64,000 bases of DNA from Acholeplasmatales bacterium (GCA_017449215.1 JAFSJY010000046.1:1-64000); one strand, 5' to 3'. Shown: positions 7,625-16,981, numbered from the stretch's first letter. Notes: generated by a model from the sequence alone, not told the origin. Numbers and translations are program-made.

Positions 7625-8572
7625 ATGGCAAATAAAACAGCAGCGACAATTAAATTAATTCAGGTACTTTCTGCGAGAGGAGAATTCATATCTACAAGTG
7701 AGCTTGCCGATATGATTGATACTAATCCAAGAAATGTAAAGGAATACATTAAAGAGATTGAGGTATGTGGCTATAAGGTGGATTCATTGGCTGGAGTTTA
7801 TGGTGGATATAGAATGAATAAGGCATCATTATTACCAGCTATTAATTTAAATAATGATGAAATTAAAATGATTAGAGATACTACATCATATCTAGCATCT
7901 AAGAATGATTATTTTGGAGCTAATGAAATTGATTCAATCTTCGGTAAGATTTTAGCATCATTAGATGATTCTAAGCCTATTACACCACTTACTATGGTAG
8001 ATAAGTTCCCTCTTTCTATGACTAAGGAGGAGCTACAAAAAAGATTTACTGTTTTAAATGATGGTATTGAATCACAATATAAGGTTGAAATCGAATATTT
8101 GTCAGTTGCTGGTAAGGTAAAGAATCATGTTATACATCCATATAAGCTATTTGTTTATAATGGTAATTGGTTTGTTATTGCATATAATGAGACAGTAAAT
8201 GATGTTGGATATTTTAAATTAAATAGAATTAATAATTTATACTTAACTAGAAGCCATTTTACAGTATTAAAGACTTATATTGAGGAAGATTATTTAGATG
8301 GCTATGGCATGGTAAAGAATGGTGAATATTATCATGTTGAATTAGAATTAACTAATTTAAATACTGTAATGAAGGAAAGAATCTATGGCAAGAATCAAAA
8401 TGTAGTTGAGATAGATGATAGACATGTAAGATTTAGTGCTGATATGCAAAATCAGGAAATGATTTTATCATTTGTTTTATCATTTGGAAATAAATGTAAG
8501 GTTATTGAGCCAGATTGGCTAAAGGATAAGGTTAAGGAAACTATAAGGGAAGAATTAGCATTATATGAATGA
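7625..8572 (+). CDS. HTH-WYL transcriptional regulator
   Basis: This 315-residue protein begins with a helix-turn-helix of the DeoR/YafY type (KLIQVLSARGEFISTSELADMI) at residues about 8-60. A WYL-type domain follows, with IHPYKLFVYNGNWFVIAY around residues 180-200. WYL domains bind nucleotides or other ligands in several bacterial regulators. I place the start at ATG 7625, preceded by AGAGGTAG, because the promoter -10 lies upstream at 7584. The gene overlaps the HAD gene by 8 bases, so it likely regulates its own operon. Confidence 0.85.
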   Translation: MANKTAATIKLIQVLSARGEFISTSELADMIDTNPRNVKEYIKEIEVCGYKVDSLAGVYGGYRMNKASLLPAINLNNDEIKMIRDTTSYLASKNDYFGANEIDSIFGKILASLDDSKPITPLTMVDKFPLSMTKEELQKRFTVLNDGIESQYKVEIEYLSVAGKVKNHVIHPYKLFVYNGNWFVIAYNETVNDVGYFKLNRINNLYLTRSHFTVLKTYIEEDYLDGYGMVKNGEYYHVELELTNLNTVMKERIYGKNQNVVEIDDRHVRFSADMQNQEMILSFVLSFGNKCKVIEPDWLKDKVKETIREELALYE

Positions 8573-9206
8573 TATTAAATATATATTTTTTGATTTTAAT
8601 GGAACAATTCTAAATGATGTTGAGCTTTGCTTAGATTTGTTAAATGAAAAGCTTATTAAGCAAAATAAGCAAACCTTAACATTAGATGAATATAAGCATG
8701 TATTTAAATTTCCTATAAGACAATATTATCAGGATGCTGGCTTAGATTTTAATATTGAATCATATGAAAGTATGGCTGATAGCTTTATAGCTAAATATCA
8801 GCCTGCCTCACTTACATGCGGATTATATTCATGTGTTATTCCTACACTTAAATTTTTAAAGGAAAAGAATATTAAATTAATTATTTTATCAGCATCTGAA
8901 ATGAATAACTTAAATTATCAGGTTAATCATTATGGTATAGGTCATTATTTTGATGCAATATTAGGTATTAATAATATTTATGCTGATTCTAAAACTGGTA
9001 TTGGAATAAATTATATTGAAAAGAATAATATAAATAAAAAGGAATGTATCTTTGTTGGTGATACATTACATGATTTTGAGATAGCAAATGAAATGGGTAT
9101 TGAGCCTATTTTAGTAACATGTGGTCATCAGGCCTTTGATGTATTAAGAAGCAGTGGTGCCGCTATTATAAATGATATTGGTGATTTAAGGGGTTGGTTT
9201 CTATGA
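8565..9206 (+). CDS. HAD-superfamily hydrolase
   Basis: This 213-residue protein has HAD motifs in order: FFDFNGTILND near the N terminus (motif I), LSAS (motif II), a lysine at SKTGIG, and VGDTLHDFEIANEMG (motif IV). It is close in length to phosphoglycolate phosphatase-like enzymes. Motif I is DxN instead of DxD; the second residue normally acts as acid/base, so the reaction may be slow or altered, though DFNGT is seen in some HAD subgroups. The gene overlaps the WYL gene upstream and shares ATGA with the lyase-like gene downstream, so the three are translationally coupled. Confidence 0.85.
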   Translation: MNDIKYIFFDFNGTILNDVELCLDLLNEKLIKQNKQTLTLDEYKHVFKFPIRQYYQDAGLDFNIESYESMADSFIAKYQPASLTCGLYSCVIPTLKFLKEKNIKLIILSASEMNNLNYQVNHYGIGHYFDAILGINNIYADSKTGIGINYIEKNNINKKECIFVGDTLHDFEIANEMGIEPILVTCGHQAFDVLRSSGAAIINDIGDLRGWFL

Positions 9207-11170
9207 TTTTCGTTAAAGAGGATTTTAATGATTTTAAAACTGGAGAGCTTCCATATGATAAGGGTCACTCTGCCCTAGGAGAATATCATCATATTGATTA
9301 TCCTGGTTATTTTGGTAATTTTTATGATCCCATTGCTCTACATCAATGGAGAAGCCTAGATGGTAGCTGGCTTATAACTGAGGATAATGGAATTCATTAT
9401 TTAGAACAAAATAGAGGAGATAACACTAAGGGTGCCTTTTTAAATGTTGCCTCTACATTAGTTCATAAAAATAAAATATATAGTGATTTTACTGTTTCAT
9501 TTAATGTAAGACAATTTGAAATAAATAGCTATTCAGGCTTAGCATTTTCTTATTTAACATCTAGATATTATTATGGTGTTGTTTTAGAATTTGATAAATT
9601 AAAACTTATTAAAAGAAATGAAGAGACTATAGAAATAATTAAGGAAGTTAAAATTAATTTTGATGATTCTAAGGATTACAATATCAAGGTTAAGGTATCA
9701 AATAATGTTTTAATATATCTAGATAATGAATTATTAATTAATGAAAAAGTAGAATATGTTAAGGGTAGAAGCATTGCCTTTATATCTAAGGCAGCGTGTA
9801 GATATTCTAATTTAGTTGTCGAGATGAATGAAGATGAATATCAGGAGCATTTATCTAATCTTGAAAAGGAAAATGAAAGATTAGAGGGTAAAAGAAAGAA
9901 ATATCCTAAGTTAGAATGCATTAAAAAAATAGATTTAGGAAATGCTGGTACAGGTAGACAATTACGAATTGCGAGATACAACGGAAAATCATATTTATTA
10001 TTTGCCCAGCATCAAAAAAGATATATTAGAGATTCATTTGCCCACCTATCATCTATGAGTTTATTTGAATATGAAAGTGGTAAGCTTTTATGGACTATTG
10101 GTGAGCCTAATAATTCATTTGATAATACAATGATTTCATGTGATTTACCATTTCAAATTGCTGATATAGATAATGATGGAAAATTAGAAATTATTTATGC
10201 TAGAAACTTCATGGTTAATATCATTGATATGCTCAGCGGTAAATTAAAAAAATCAATGAAAACACCTATTATTCAAGGTGATCCTAATGTTAAAAATGAG
10301 CCTTTTTATAGATTAAATGTCGATGCTATAAGAGTGGCTGATTTTGAAGGATTAGGTTATCAGGGTGATTTTATCATTAAGGATAGATATCAAAATGTAT
10401 GGGCATTCTCATATAAGAATGATTTTAAGGAATTATTTAGATATAATCATAAAAATACTGGTCATTTCCCATATGTATTTGATTATGATAATGATGGTAG
10501 AGACGAGCTATTAATTGGTTATGATTTAATTAATTCAGATGGTAAGATGATTTGGAGCTTACCAATGAATAGTGATCATACTGATGAAATAATCTATACT
10601 AAGCTATCCAAGGATAGTGAAGAAAAATTCATACTGGCATCTGGTAATGAGGGTATGAATATCATCAATAGAGATGGTACAATCTTTAAGCATAATGAGA
10701 TAGGACATGCTCAGCGCATTAGTGTTGCTAAATATGATTTAAAAGAAAAAGGCCTTCAAATTATGGCAACTGCCTTTTGGGGTAGTGATGGTATTGTATG
10801 TATTTATGATTCAAATGGAGAGCTATTGAAACAAATGGAGGTAGGAGGTAATGGTAGTGTCATTACTCCTATAATGTATGATGGTATAAATACATTAGCA
10901 TTATTACATGCAGGTATAAATGGTGGCCTAATAGATTCGGATTTAGATAGAGTTGTTTTATTTCCTGATGATGAACATCCATTTACATCATCTGAGGTTT
11001 ATGATATTGATGATGATGGAATAGATGAAATATTATGCTGGAATTTAAATGAGCTTTGGGTATATAAGGCAAAGGAATATGTAATTCCTAAAAAGAGGTA
11101 TAGAAAATATCCATCTAATTCATTCTCAAATTATCGCGGTGAGTATTTAATTTCAGAAGATGATTTATAG
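9203..11170 (+). CDS. Laminin-G-like plus rhamnogalacturonan-lyase-like propeller protein
   Basis: This 655-residue protein has two parts. Residues about 1-215 look like a concanavalin/LamG-type beta-sandwich (SDFTVSFNVRQFEINSYSGLAFSY). Residues about 230-655 look like the calcium-binding beta-propeller of family 11 rhamnogalacturonan lyases, with DIDNDGKLEI, DYDNDGRDELLIGYDL and DIDDDGIDEI repeats. No signal peptide is present, so the protein is probably cytoplasmic. The start ATG 9203 overlaps the HAD stop and follows AAGGGGTTGG. Substrate and even catalytic activity are uncertain; pectin-derived oligosaccharides are a reasonable guess. Confidence 0.65.
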   Translation: MIFVKEDFNDFKTGELPYDKGHSALGEYHHIDYPGYFGNFYDPIALHQWRSLDGSWLITEDNGIHYLEQNRGDNTKGAFLNVASTLVHKNKIYSDFTVSFNVRQFEINSYSGLAFSYLTSRYYYGVVLEFDKLKLIKRNEETIEIIKEVKINFDDSKDYNIKVKVSNNVLIYLDNELLINEKVEYVKGRSIAFISKAACRYSNLVVEMNEDEYQEHLSNLEKENERLEGKRKKYPKLECIKKIDLGNAGTGRQLRIARYNGKSYLLFAQHQKRYIRDSFAHLSSMSLFEYESGKLLWTIGEPNNSFDNTMISCDLPFQIADIDNDGKLEIIYARNFMVNIIDMLSGKLKKSMKTPIIQGDPNVKNEPFYRLNVDAIRVADFEGLGYQGDFIIKDRYQNVWAFSYKNDFKELFRYNHKNTGHFPYVFDYDNDGRDELLIGYDLINSDGKMIWSLPMNSDHTDEIIYTKLSKDSEEKFILASGNEGMNIINRDGTIFKHNEIGHAQRISVAKYDLKEKGLQIMATAFWGSDGIVCIYDSNGELLKQMEVGGNGSVITPIMYDGINTLALLHAGINGGLIDSDLDRVVLFPDDEHPFTSSEVYDIDDDGIDEILCWNLNELWVYKAKEYVIPKKRYRKYPSNSFSNYRGEYLISEDDL

Positions 11171-11180
11171 GTTTATATTC

Positions 11181-11209
11181 TTGAAATTAAGTGATTTATC
11201 GTATATAAT
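11181..11209 (+). promoter_or_regulatory. Promoter of the 191-residue lipoprotein gene
   Basis: TTGAAA (11181-11186) and TATAAT (11204-11209) are 17 bases apart, upstream of GGAGGT at 11227-11232. Confidence 0.65.
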
Positions 11210-11239
11210 AGAAAAAAATTTTGTTTGGAGGTATTTAAC

Positions 11240-11815
11240 GTGAAAAAATTTGTTAAAATTTTATCACTTATAGCTATAGTATTTGTTATGACATTAAGCT
11301 TAGCATCTTGTTCATACAATTTCTTTAGTGAATATAATGGTCAAGGAGCTGAGATAAGCACTGATGATATTAAGTATTCCTTTGAGGTACTAGACGCTGA
11401 TCAGGTAAAGACTTATAAGGATGATAAGAAGAGCTTTGTATTATTCATTGGTACTCATACAAAGGAAACTTGTGTAAATCAGGTTAAGAAGATTTGTGAG
11501 GAAGCTACTAATATTAATTATGATGGTATTTTCCTATATGTAGATGTTACAGATGCTTTATCATCATTATCTTTACATAAGGAATATGTTGAAAAGCTTG
11601 GTGTTAAGGAAATCGATGATTCAACTTATGGATTAGTTGCTGCATGCTACGACAACGGAAGTGTTAAGTGGGATACATCTAATACTTCAAGATATGAAAA
11701 GATGTTAACTAAGTTTACATCTACATCTGATAATGTTTCTAGCGGTATTTCATTCCGTGCTATTACAGATTACGTAAAAGAGAATTATTATTTAAAAACA
11801 ATTAATGATTTATAG
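11240..11815 (+). CDS. Lipoprotein with possible thioredoxin-like domain
   Basis: This 191-residue protein starts at GTG 11240, seven bases after GGAGGT. Residues 1-24 are a lipoprotein signal (SLASC, Cys24). The core (KSFVLFIGTHTKETCVNQVK, about residues 75-94) resembles the strand-loop-helix start of a thioredoxin fold but with one cysteine instead of CxxC. It is therefore unlikely to be a standard disulfide oxidoreductase. It is monocistronic with its own promoter and terminator. Function unknown. Confidence 0.7.
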   Translation: MKKFVKILSLIAIVFVMTLSLASCSYNFFSEYNGQGAEISTDDIKYSFEVLDADQVKTYKDDKKSFVLFIGTHTKETCVNQVKKICEEATNINYDGIFLYVDVTDALSSLSLHKEYVEKLGVKEIDDSTYGLVAACYDNGSVKWDTSNTSRYEKMLTKFTSTSDNVSSGISFRAITDYVKENYYLKTINDL

Positions 11816-11822
11816 GATTCAT

Positions 11823-11849
11823 GGACTACCTTTGAGGTAGTCCTTTATT
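11823..11849 (+). terminator. Terminator after the lipoprotein gene
   Basis: GGACTACC (11823-11830) pairs with GGTAGTCC (11836-11843) and is followed by TTTATT. Confidence 0.7.
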
Positions 11850-11860
11850 ATTATAATAAT

Positions 11861-11900
11861 AAACAAAAAGTTGTTGTTTGTGTACAAAAAACACTTGTTT
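11861..11900. promoter_or_regulatory. Repeated AAACAA/TTGTTT elements upstream of thrC
   Basis: AAACAA (11861-11866), TTGTTT (11874-11879) and TTGTTT (11895-11900) recur in the thrC promoter region. The two TTGTTT copies are 21 bases apart, two helical turns, and the last one is the -35. They could bind the HTH-ACT protein encoded in the operon. Confidence 0.35.
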
Positions 11901-11923
11901 TAAATATTTAATCAGTATATAAT
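11895..11923 (+). promoter_or_regulatory. Promoter of the thrC-thrB operon
   Basis: TTGTTT (11895-11900) and TATAAT (11918-11923) are 17 bases apart, followed by GGAGGT 14 bases before ATG 11957. Confidence 0.65.
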
Positions 11924-11956
11924 CATAATTGACTTTTATTTTGGAGGTATTTTGTT

Positions 11957-13381
11957 ATGTTTCATAGTACAAGAGGAACAAAAGAAGTCTCAAGTCCAGA
12001 GGCAATTTTAAATGGACTAGCAGATGATGGTGGATTATATGTTTTAGATTTTATGCCATCTATTAATTATAAGGAATTAATTAATGATAATTATCAAACT
12101 ATCGCAGCTAAGATCTTAAATGCATTCTTCCCTGAATTTTCTTATGATGAAATTAAGAAGGAAATTGACGAGGCTTATGCAACATTTGATATTAAAGAGG
12201 TAGTTGAATTACATAAATGTGATAATGCTTATTTCCTAGAATTATTCCATGGCCCTACTTTAGCATTTAAGGATTTAGCTTTAGTAGTTTTACCTAGATT
12301 AATGAAGCTTTCTAAGAAGAAGCTAGGCTATAAGAAGAATATCACTATTTTAACTGCGACATCTGGTGATACTGGTGGAGCTGCCTTAAATGGATTTACT
12401 CCAGTACCTGGTATGTCTATTGTAGTATTATATCCTAATGGTGGTGTATCTCCTGTTCAAGAGGCACAAATGTGCTCATTTAAGGGTGATAATGCCGCAG
12501 TTTTAGCAATCAATGGTAACTTCGATGATTGCCAAAACTTTGTTAAGGATTTCTTTAACACTCATAAGGATTTATCTATTTCTAGTGCTAACTCAATTAA
12601 TATTGCTAGATTAGTACCACAGGTAGTTTATTATTTCTATTCATATATTGATTTATTAAGAAAGAGAGAAATTAAGGCTGGAGAGGAAATTACATTCTGT
12701 GTTCCAACTGGTAATTTCGGTAATATTTTAGCTGGCTTCTTAGCTAAGAAGACTGGCCTTCCTATTAAGAACTTAATTTGTGCATCAAATAAGAATAATG
12801 TATTAACTGAATATTTCTTAACTGGTAAGTATAATAAGAATAGACCATTCTTTAAGACTAATTCACCATCTATGGATATTTTAATTTCTTCAAATTTAGA
12901 AAGATTTATTTATTATGCATCTATGAATGATACTGATAAGACTTCTAAGCTAATGAAGAGCTTAAAGGAAAATGGCGAATATACATTTAAGAATCCATAC
13001 GATTATTTCTATGCATATTCAACTAATGAGGAAGAAACATTAAATGTAATTAAGAATGTTTATAACAAATATAATTATTTAGTTGATCCTCATACTGCAT
13101 GTAGCTACAATGCATATTCAATTTATGCAAAGGAAACTAAGAATAGTGAAAAGGTTGTAGTTGTATCTACAGCTTCACCATTTAAGTTCCCTCAATCTGT
13201 TTTAGCCGCATTTGATGTTAAGGCAGATGAATCATTAGAATCTGTAAAGGTATTAAGTGATAAATTTGGTATTGCAATTCCTAAGGTTTTAAACTATCCA
13301 GCTGTTAATCGTGATGTAGTTGAATTAATGGATGCAAATTCTGTAGTTGAAGGTAAGATAAAATGTTTTCAGTCAAAGTAA
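11957..13381 (+). CDS. thrC: Threonine synthase
   Basis: This 474-residue PLP enzyme converts O-phosphohomoserine to threonine. It begins with the ThrC signature STRG near residue 4, and FHGPTLAFKDLAL (98-110) contains the Schiff-base lysine Lys105. TATSGDTGGAAL is the phosphate-binding loop. The length fits the longer threonine synthase class, as in E. coli and fungi, instead of the shorter Bacillus type. thrB starts inside its 3' end (19-base overlap), so the two products are made together. No homoserine dehydrogenase gene is nearby. Confidence 0.93.
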   Translation: MFHSTRGTKEVSSPEAILNGLADDGGLYVLDFMPSINYKELINDNYQTIAAKILNAFFPEFSYDEIKKEIDEAYATFDIKEVVELHKCDNAYFLELFHGPTLAFKDLALVVLPRLMKLSKKKLGYKKNITILTATSGDTGGAALNGFTPVPGMSIVVLYPNGGVSPVQEAQMCSFKGDNAAVLAINGNFDDCQNFVKDFFNTHKDLSISSANSINIARLVPQVVYYFYSYIDLLRKREIKAGEEITFCVPTGNFGNILAGFLAKKTGLPIKNLICASNKNNVLTEYFLTGKYNKNRPFFKTNSPSMDILISSNLERFIYYASMNDTDKTSKLMKSLKENGEYTFKNPYDYFYAYSTNEEETLNVIKNVYNKYNYLVDPHTACSYNAYSIYAKETKNSEKVVVVSTASPFKFPQSVLAAFDVKADESLESVKVLSDKFGIAIPKVLNYPAVNRDVVELMDANSVVEGKIKCFQSK

Positions 13382-14220
13382 ACGCAACGTCAGCTAATTT
13401 ATGCGTTGGATTTGATGTTTTAGGCTTAGCACTAGATATTAAAAATGTTTTTACTTTTGAAAAGACTGATGATTTTGAATTTACTGGCTTTGAAAAGAAG
13501 TATTGTGATATTAAGCATAATTTAGTATATGATTCATATATTAGGGTATTTGAAATATTAAATAAAAAGCCTATTCCTGTAAGAATTGGCTTTAGTGGGG
13601 ATATTCCTGTATCTAGAGGATTAGGATCATCATCTAGCTTAATTGTTGGTGGTGTATTCGCTGCTAATCATATTTTAGGAGAGCCTTTATCTATTAATGA
13701 GTGCTTCGACATTTGTGCTAAGATAGAGGGACATCCTGATAATGTCGCCCCTGCAATTTATGGAGGACTTGTTGCTTCATATAAGATAGGAGATAAATAT
13801 TATCCAAATTTATATCATATATCAGATAAATTAAAATTTGTTACTATTATCCCACCATTTGAGCTATCTACTGAAATGGCACGTGGTGTATTACCACATG
13901 AATTAGCTTATAAGGATATAGTAAATAATTTATCTAGAATTGTTAATATTCCAAGAGCCTTTGGCGATGGAGATTTAAAGCTAATCAATAATTTATTTGA
14001 TGATAGATTACATGAGCCTTATAGAGGGAAGCTTATTAAGGGCTTTGATGAAATAAAGAAGGTATGTAATTCAAATGATGTTGCCTTATGCATTTCAGGG
14101 TCTGGCTCAACAATGCTTGCAATATCATATGATTATAATATTTTAAATGAATTAAAGAAATTTGGCTATGAGCTTAGAACTCCAAGTGTAGGTACTGGAG
14201 TTATTATCGAGGAGGAATAG
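13363..14220 (+). CDS. thrB: Homoserine kinase
   Basis: This 285-residue GHMP-family kinase phosphorylates homoserine for ThrC. It shows the N-terminal ATSANLCVGFDVLGLAL, the ATP-binding loop PVSRGLGSSSSL (residues about 80-91) and the C-terminal SGSGSTMLA. It overlaps thrC by 19 bases and the HTH-ACT gene follows after one base. Confidence 0.93.
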   Translation: MFSVKVNATSANLCVGFDVLGLALDIKNVFTFEKTDDFEFTGFEKKYCDIKHNLVYDSYIRVFEILNKKPIPVRIGFSGDIPVSRGLGSSSSLIVGGVFAANHILGEPLSINECFDICAKIEGHPDNVAPAIYGGLVASYKIGDKYYPNLYHISDKLKFVTIIPPFELSTEMARGVLPHELAYKDIVNNLSRIVNIPRAFGDGDLKLINNLFDDRLHEPYRGKLIKGFDEIKKVCNSNDVALCISGSGSTMLAISYDYNILNELKKFGYELRTPSVGTGVIIEEE

Positions 14221-14221
14221 T

Positions 14222-14653
14222 ATGACAAATGATGAATATTATGTTATCCATAAAAATGTATTGCCAGACTATTTCGAGAAGGTAATTCAAATAAAGGATT
14301 TGATTTCAAGTGGTGCTAATGTAAGTGAGGCTTGTAAGGAAATAGGTCTTTCACGTTCTACATTTTATAAATATAAGGACCATGTAAATCGTCCTTCAAC
14401 TAAGATTGGTAAAAGAGTAATCCTAAACTTTAAGGTTAAGGATGAGCCAGGTACATTATCAACTATTTTAAATGAGGTTGCTGATAGAAAGGCTAATATT
14501 CTAGCAATCAATCAAGAGGTACCTGTACATAATATTGCATTTATTACAATGACTATTTCAGTAAATAATATGGAAATATCTATTCAACAATTAGTTAATG
14601 AATTAAAGAATGGAACAAATGTAATTGATGTTTTATTATTAGCCGTTGAATAA
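14222..14653 (+). CDS. HTH-ACT regulatory protein (PheB/UPF0735 family)
   Basis: This 143-residue protein joins a short helix-turn-helix (VSEACKEIGLSRSTFYKYKD, about residues 36-55) to an ACT domain (VKDEPGTLSTILNEVADRKA, from about 72). ACT domains bind amino acids. Position directly behind thrB suggests that it senses threonine and represses thrCB. The family is annotated PheB or UPF0735 in Bacillus; the threonine link here is inference from context. Confidence 0.82.
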   Translation: MTNDEYYVIHKNVLPDYFEKVIQIKDLISSGANVSEACKEIGLSRSTFYKYKDHVNRPSTKIGKRVILNFKVKDEPGTLSTILNEVADRKANILAINQEVPVHNIAFITMTISVNNMEISIQQLVNELKNGTNVIDVLLLAVE

Positions 14654-14674
14654 GAAACGGCAATTTGATATAAT
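14646..14674 (+). promoter_or_regulatory. Promoter of acpP inside the end of the preceding gene
   Basis: TTGAAT (14646-14651) and TGATATAAT (extended -10, hexamer 14669-14674) are 17 bases apart; the -35 lies in the last codons of the HTH-ACT gene. GGAGG follows before ATG 14697. Confidence 0.7.
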
Positions 14675-14696
14675 TTTATTACGGAGGAAACAAAAA

Positions 14697-14930
14697 ATGG
14701 ATGTATTTGAGGAAGTAAAAAAGATTATTGTTTCAGAATTAAATTGTAAGCCTGAACAAGTAACACTAGATGTAAATTTAAAGGATGATTTAGGTGCCGA
14801 TTCTATCGACGCTGTACAAATCGTTATGGATATTGAAGATACATTTGGTATAACTGTTGATGAAGACAATGCTCAATCAATGCTAACTGTTAAGAATATT
14901 GTAGAATACATTGAGGCAAATACAAAATAA
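14697..14930 (+). CDS. acpP: Acyl carrier protein
   Basis: This 77-residue acidic protein has the phosphopantetheine site GADSIDAVQ with Ser36. The usual motif is DSLD, here DSID. Start ATG 14697 follows CGGAGG. It has its own promoter and terminator and lies apart from fatty-acid synthesis genes. It is followed by a LeuRS-like gene and an acyltransferase, so it could serve lipid synthesis generally or a dedicated local pathway. Confidence 0.93.
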   Translation: MDVFEEVKKIIVSELNCKPEQVTLDVNLKDDLGADSIDAVQIVMDIEDTFGITVDEDNAQSMLTVKNIVEYIEANTK

Positions 14931-14936
14931 ATGATA

Positions 14937-14957
14937 GGGCTATTGAATAGCCCTTTT
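14937..14957 (+). terminator. Terminator after acpP
   Basis: GGGCTA (14937-14942) pairs with TAGCCC (14948-14953) and is followed by TTTTG. Confidence 0.7.
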
Positions 14958-14979
14958 GTTTTGGAAAGGAGTGGCCATT

Positions 14980-16971
14980 ATGAATGATGCTTATAAGAAA
15001 TGGCAAGAAGATAAAAATTTCATAATTGATAATGACCACCTAAAGGAAAAAAGCTATATTTTTTCTTCCTTTCCTACTGCGAATAAATATGGCTTTCAAA
15101 CAGGTAATATAAGACCTTTATTATATGGTGATGTGCTTGCCCGTTATGAAAGATTATTAAATAAAAATGTTTTATATCCTGTAGGATTTAATACATTAGC
15201 TGAATCATCATTTATTGAATCTAGAAAGTCAGCAAATGTATTAAATGATAATTTAGCTAAAACATTCCTTAATCAAATGCTAAAGCTTGGTATTGGTGTT
15301 AATGACCAAAAGATTATGGATATGCGTCATGATGAATATTTATCTAATTTACAATTGGATTTTATTGAATTATATGATAGAGGATATATTGAATATAAAA
15401 ATACTATAGGCTATCAGGATAATAAATCTAAGAAGATTTATGATTATATGGTTAGACCAGAAGATTCTACAAAAATTCAATTAAAGGGATTTGTATTAAA
15501 ATGTGGTTCTGTAATTGATGATGTTATGAAGAATATCAATCAATTAAATATAGAAGAGGATATTAAGGAAAGGCTTATTAATGCCTTCGATGGAAGAGAT
15601 ACATTACTAATTGAGCTTGAAACATCAATAGGTACTAAATTAAATATTTCCTTTGAGAATCCTTGGATGATTGGTGGAGTAACATACATCCTATTAAATC
15701 CTGATTTTATTGATGTTATGCCACTATGTGATCCTAATGAGGTTTTAAATATAAAATCATATATTGAAAAGAAGGATCAGCTATATGTATATTCAGGTAA
15801 TTATTGTACAAATCCTTTAACAGGCAATAAGATACCTATTTTAATTTCTGATATGAATAATGGCCCAGTTTATGCAGGTAATCCATTCATTAATTCTGAT
15901 GATAGATTATTCGCAACAAATGAAGGCTTTGAGGTAATTGATATATTAGATGAGGATGGATTATTAATTAATTCAGATTTTTTAAATGGAATGATTGAAA
16001 AGGAAGCTAATCTAGCTATTACTCTAGCATTTACAGATGGTGGATTAGCTCAATCTAAAAAGGAATATTTCCATAAGGATATATTATTATCATCTACAGA
16101 TCCCTTTGGAGCTTTATTCCCATTTTTAAATGACGATGGTAAGCTTTATTCATTAAGAGATTTTTTACCACTATCATTTTCAGTTCAATTTAGACCAATT
16201 CTAAATGAAAAATGTGATGTTCCTGGCTCTATTATGAGTGGAACTATTAATTCGTTATTTACTATTGGTATGGCTCCTATCCTAGCTATTTTATATGATG
16301 AGATAGGTTCTAATGAATCTATGTTTTCTAAAATAGCAATAGATGAGTTTATTGATTGGGGAGAAATCAAAGAGCTTTCTGTAAGTGAGGATATTATTTA
16401 TGCTGGTATATTAATGCCTATAATCATAAATAATATAATTAGAAGAGAGGCTCCATTTACTCCAAGGCTTATTAAGAATGTAAAAATAATTAAGGATACA
16501 TATGATAAGAATCATAATAACATAAAAAGATCTAACAATAATATGCTAGATTTTGACTCATTATGTGAAAGCTATTCACCAGACTCTATAAGAGCCTATT
16601 TTATGATGGGTAAAATAGATGATGATTTTATTTATGATGAGGATACATTAGAGGAAATAAATGAATTTATTAAAAAGATATCTATTACTGTATTAAATCC
16701 TACATATGTATCAGAAAACAAATTAGATTATGAATTCTTTAATTTAGAGAATAAATCTAAGATGTATTTAAATGAAAATAGAGTAAGTGATTACGCTAAA
16801 CTTGTATTAGAATTTAGTAATAATATTATTTTAAATAATAAATTAACAGAGGAACAGCTATTATCATATTTATCTGTTATTTATCCTTTGATGCCATATT
16901 TATCAGAGGAATCTTATAGTAGATTATTTGATTCTAAATATTCTATAATTAATGAGGGCTGGCCATGCTAG
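14980..16971 (+). CDS. Degenerate leucyl-tRNA synthetase paralogue (pseudo-synthetase)
   Basis: The 663-residue protein follows bacterial LeuRS from end to end without its active-site motifs. YGDVLARYERLLNKNVLYPV (about 49-68) matches the region after HIGH, but HIGH itself reads QTGN (40-43). The CP1 editing domain is recognisable by TNPLTGNKIPILISD, yet its usual GTGAVMAVPAHDERD reads GPVYAGNPFINSDDR. LRDFLPLS replaces RDWLFSRQRYW. KMSKS reads NIKRS (514-518), still followed by YSPDSIRAYFMMG. The protein stops at WPC, before the C-terminal tRNA-binding domain, and is about 140 residues shorter than usual LeuRS. The long intact frame argues for selection. Amino-acid activation is unlikely. 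AAAGGAG precedes ATG 14980. Confidence 0.8.
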   Translation: MNDAYKKWQEDKNFIIDNDHLKEKSYIFSSFPTANKYGFQTGNIRPLLYGDVLARYERLLNKNVLYPVGFNTLAESSFIESRKSANVLNDNLAKTFLNQMLKLGIGVNDQKIMDMRHDEYLSNLQLDFIELYDRGYIEYKNTIGYQDNKSKKIYDYMVRPEDSTKIQLKGFVLKCGSVIDDVMKNINQLNIEEDIKERLINAFDGRDTLLIELETSIGTKLNISFENPWMIGGVTYILLNPDFIDVMPLCDPNEVLNIKSYIEKKDQLYVYSGNYCTNPLTGNKIPILISDMNNGPVYAGNPFINSDDRLFATNEGFEVIDILDEDGLLINSDFLNGMIEKEANLAITLAFTDGGLAQSKKEYFHKDILLSSTDPFGALFPFLNDDGKLYSLRDFLPLSFSVQFRPILNEKCDVPGSIMSGTINSLFTIGMAPILAILYDEIGSNESMFSKIAIDEFIDWGEIKELSVSEDIIYAGILMPIIINNIIRREAPFTPRLIKNVKIIKDTYDKNHNNIKRSNNNMLDFDSLCESYSPDSIRAYFMMGKIDDDFIYDEDTLEEINEFIKKISITVLNPTYVSENKLDYEFFNLENKSKMYLNENRVSDYAKLVLEFSNNIILNNKLTEEQLLSYLSVIYPLMPYLSEESYSRLFDSKYSIINEGWPC

Positions 16972-16981
16972 AAGAGGACTT

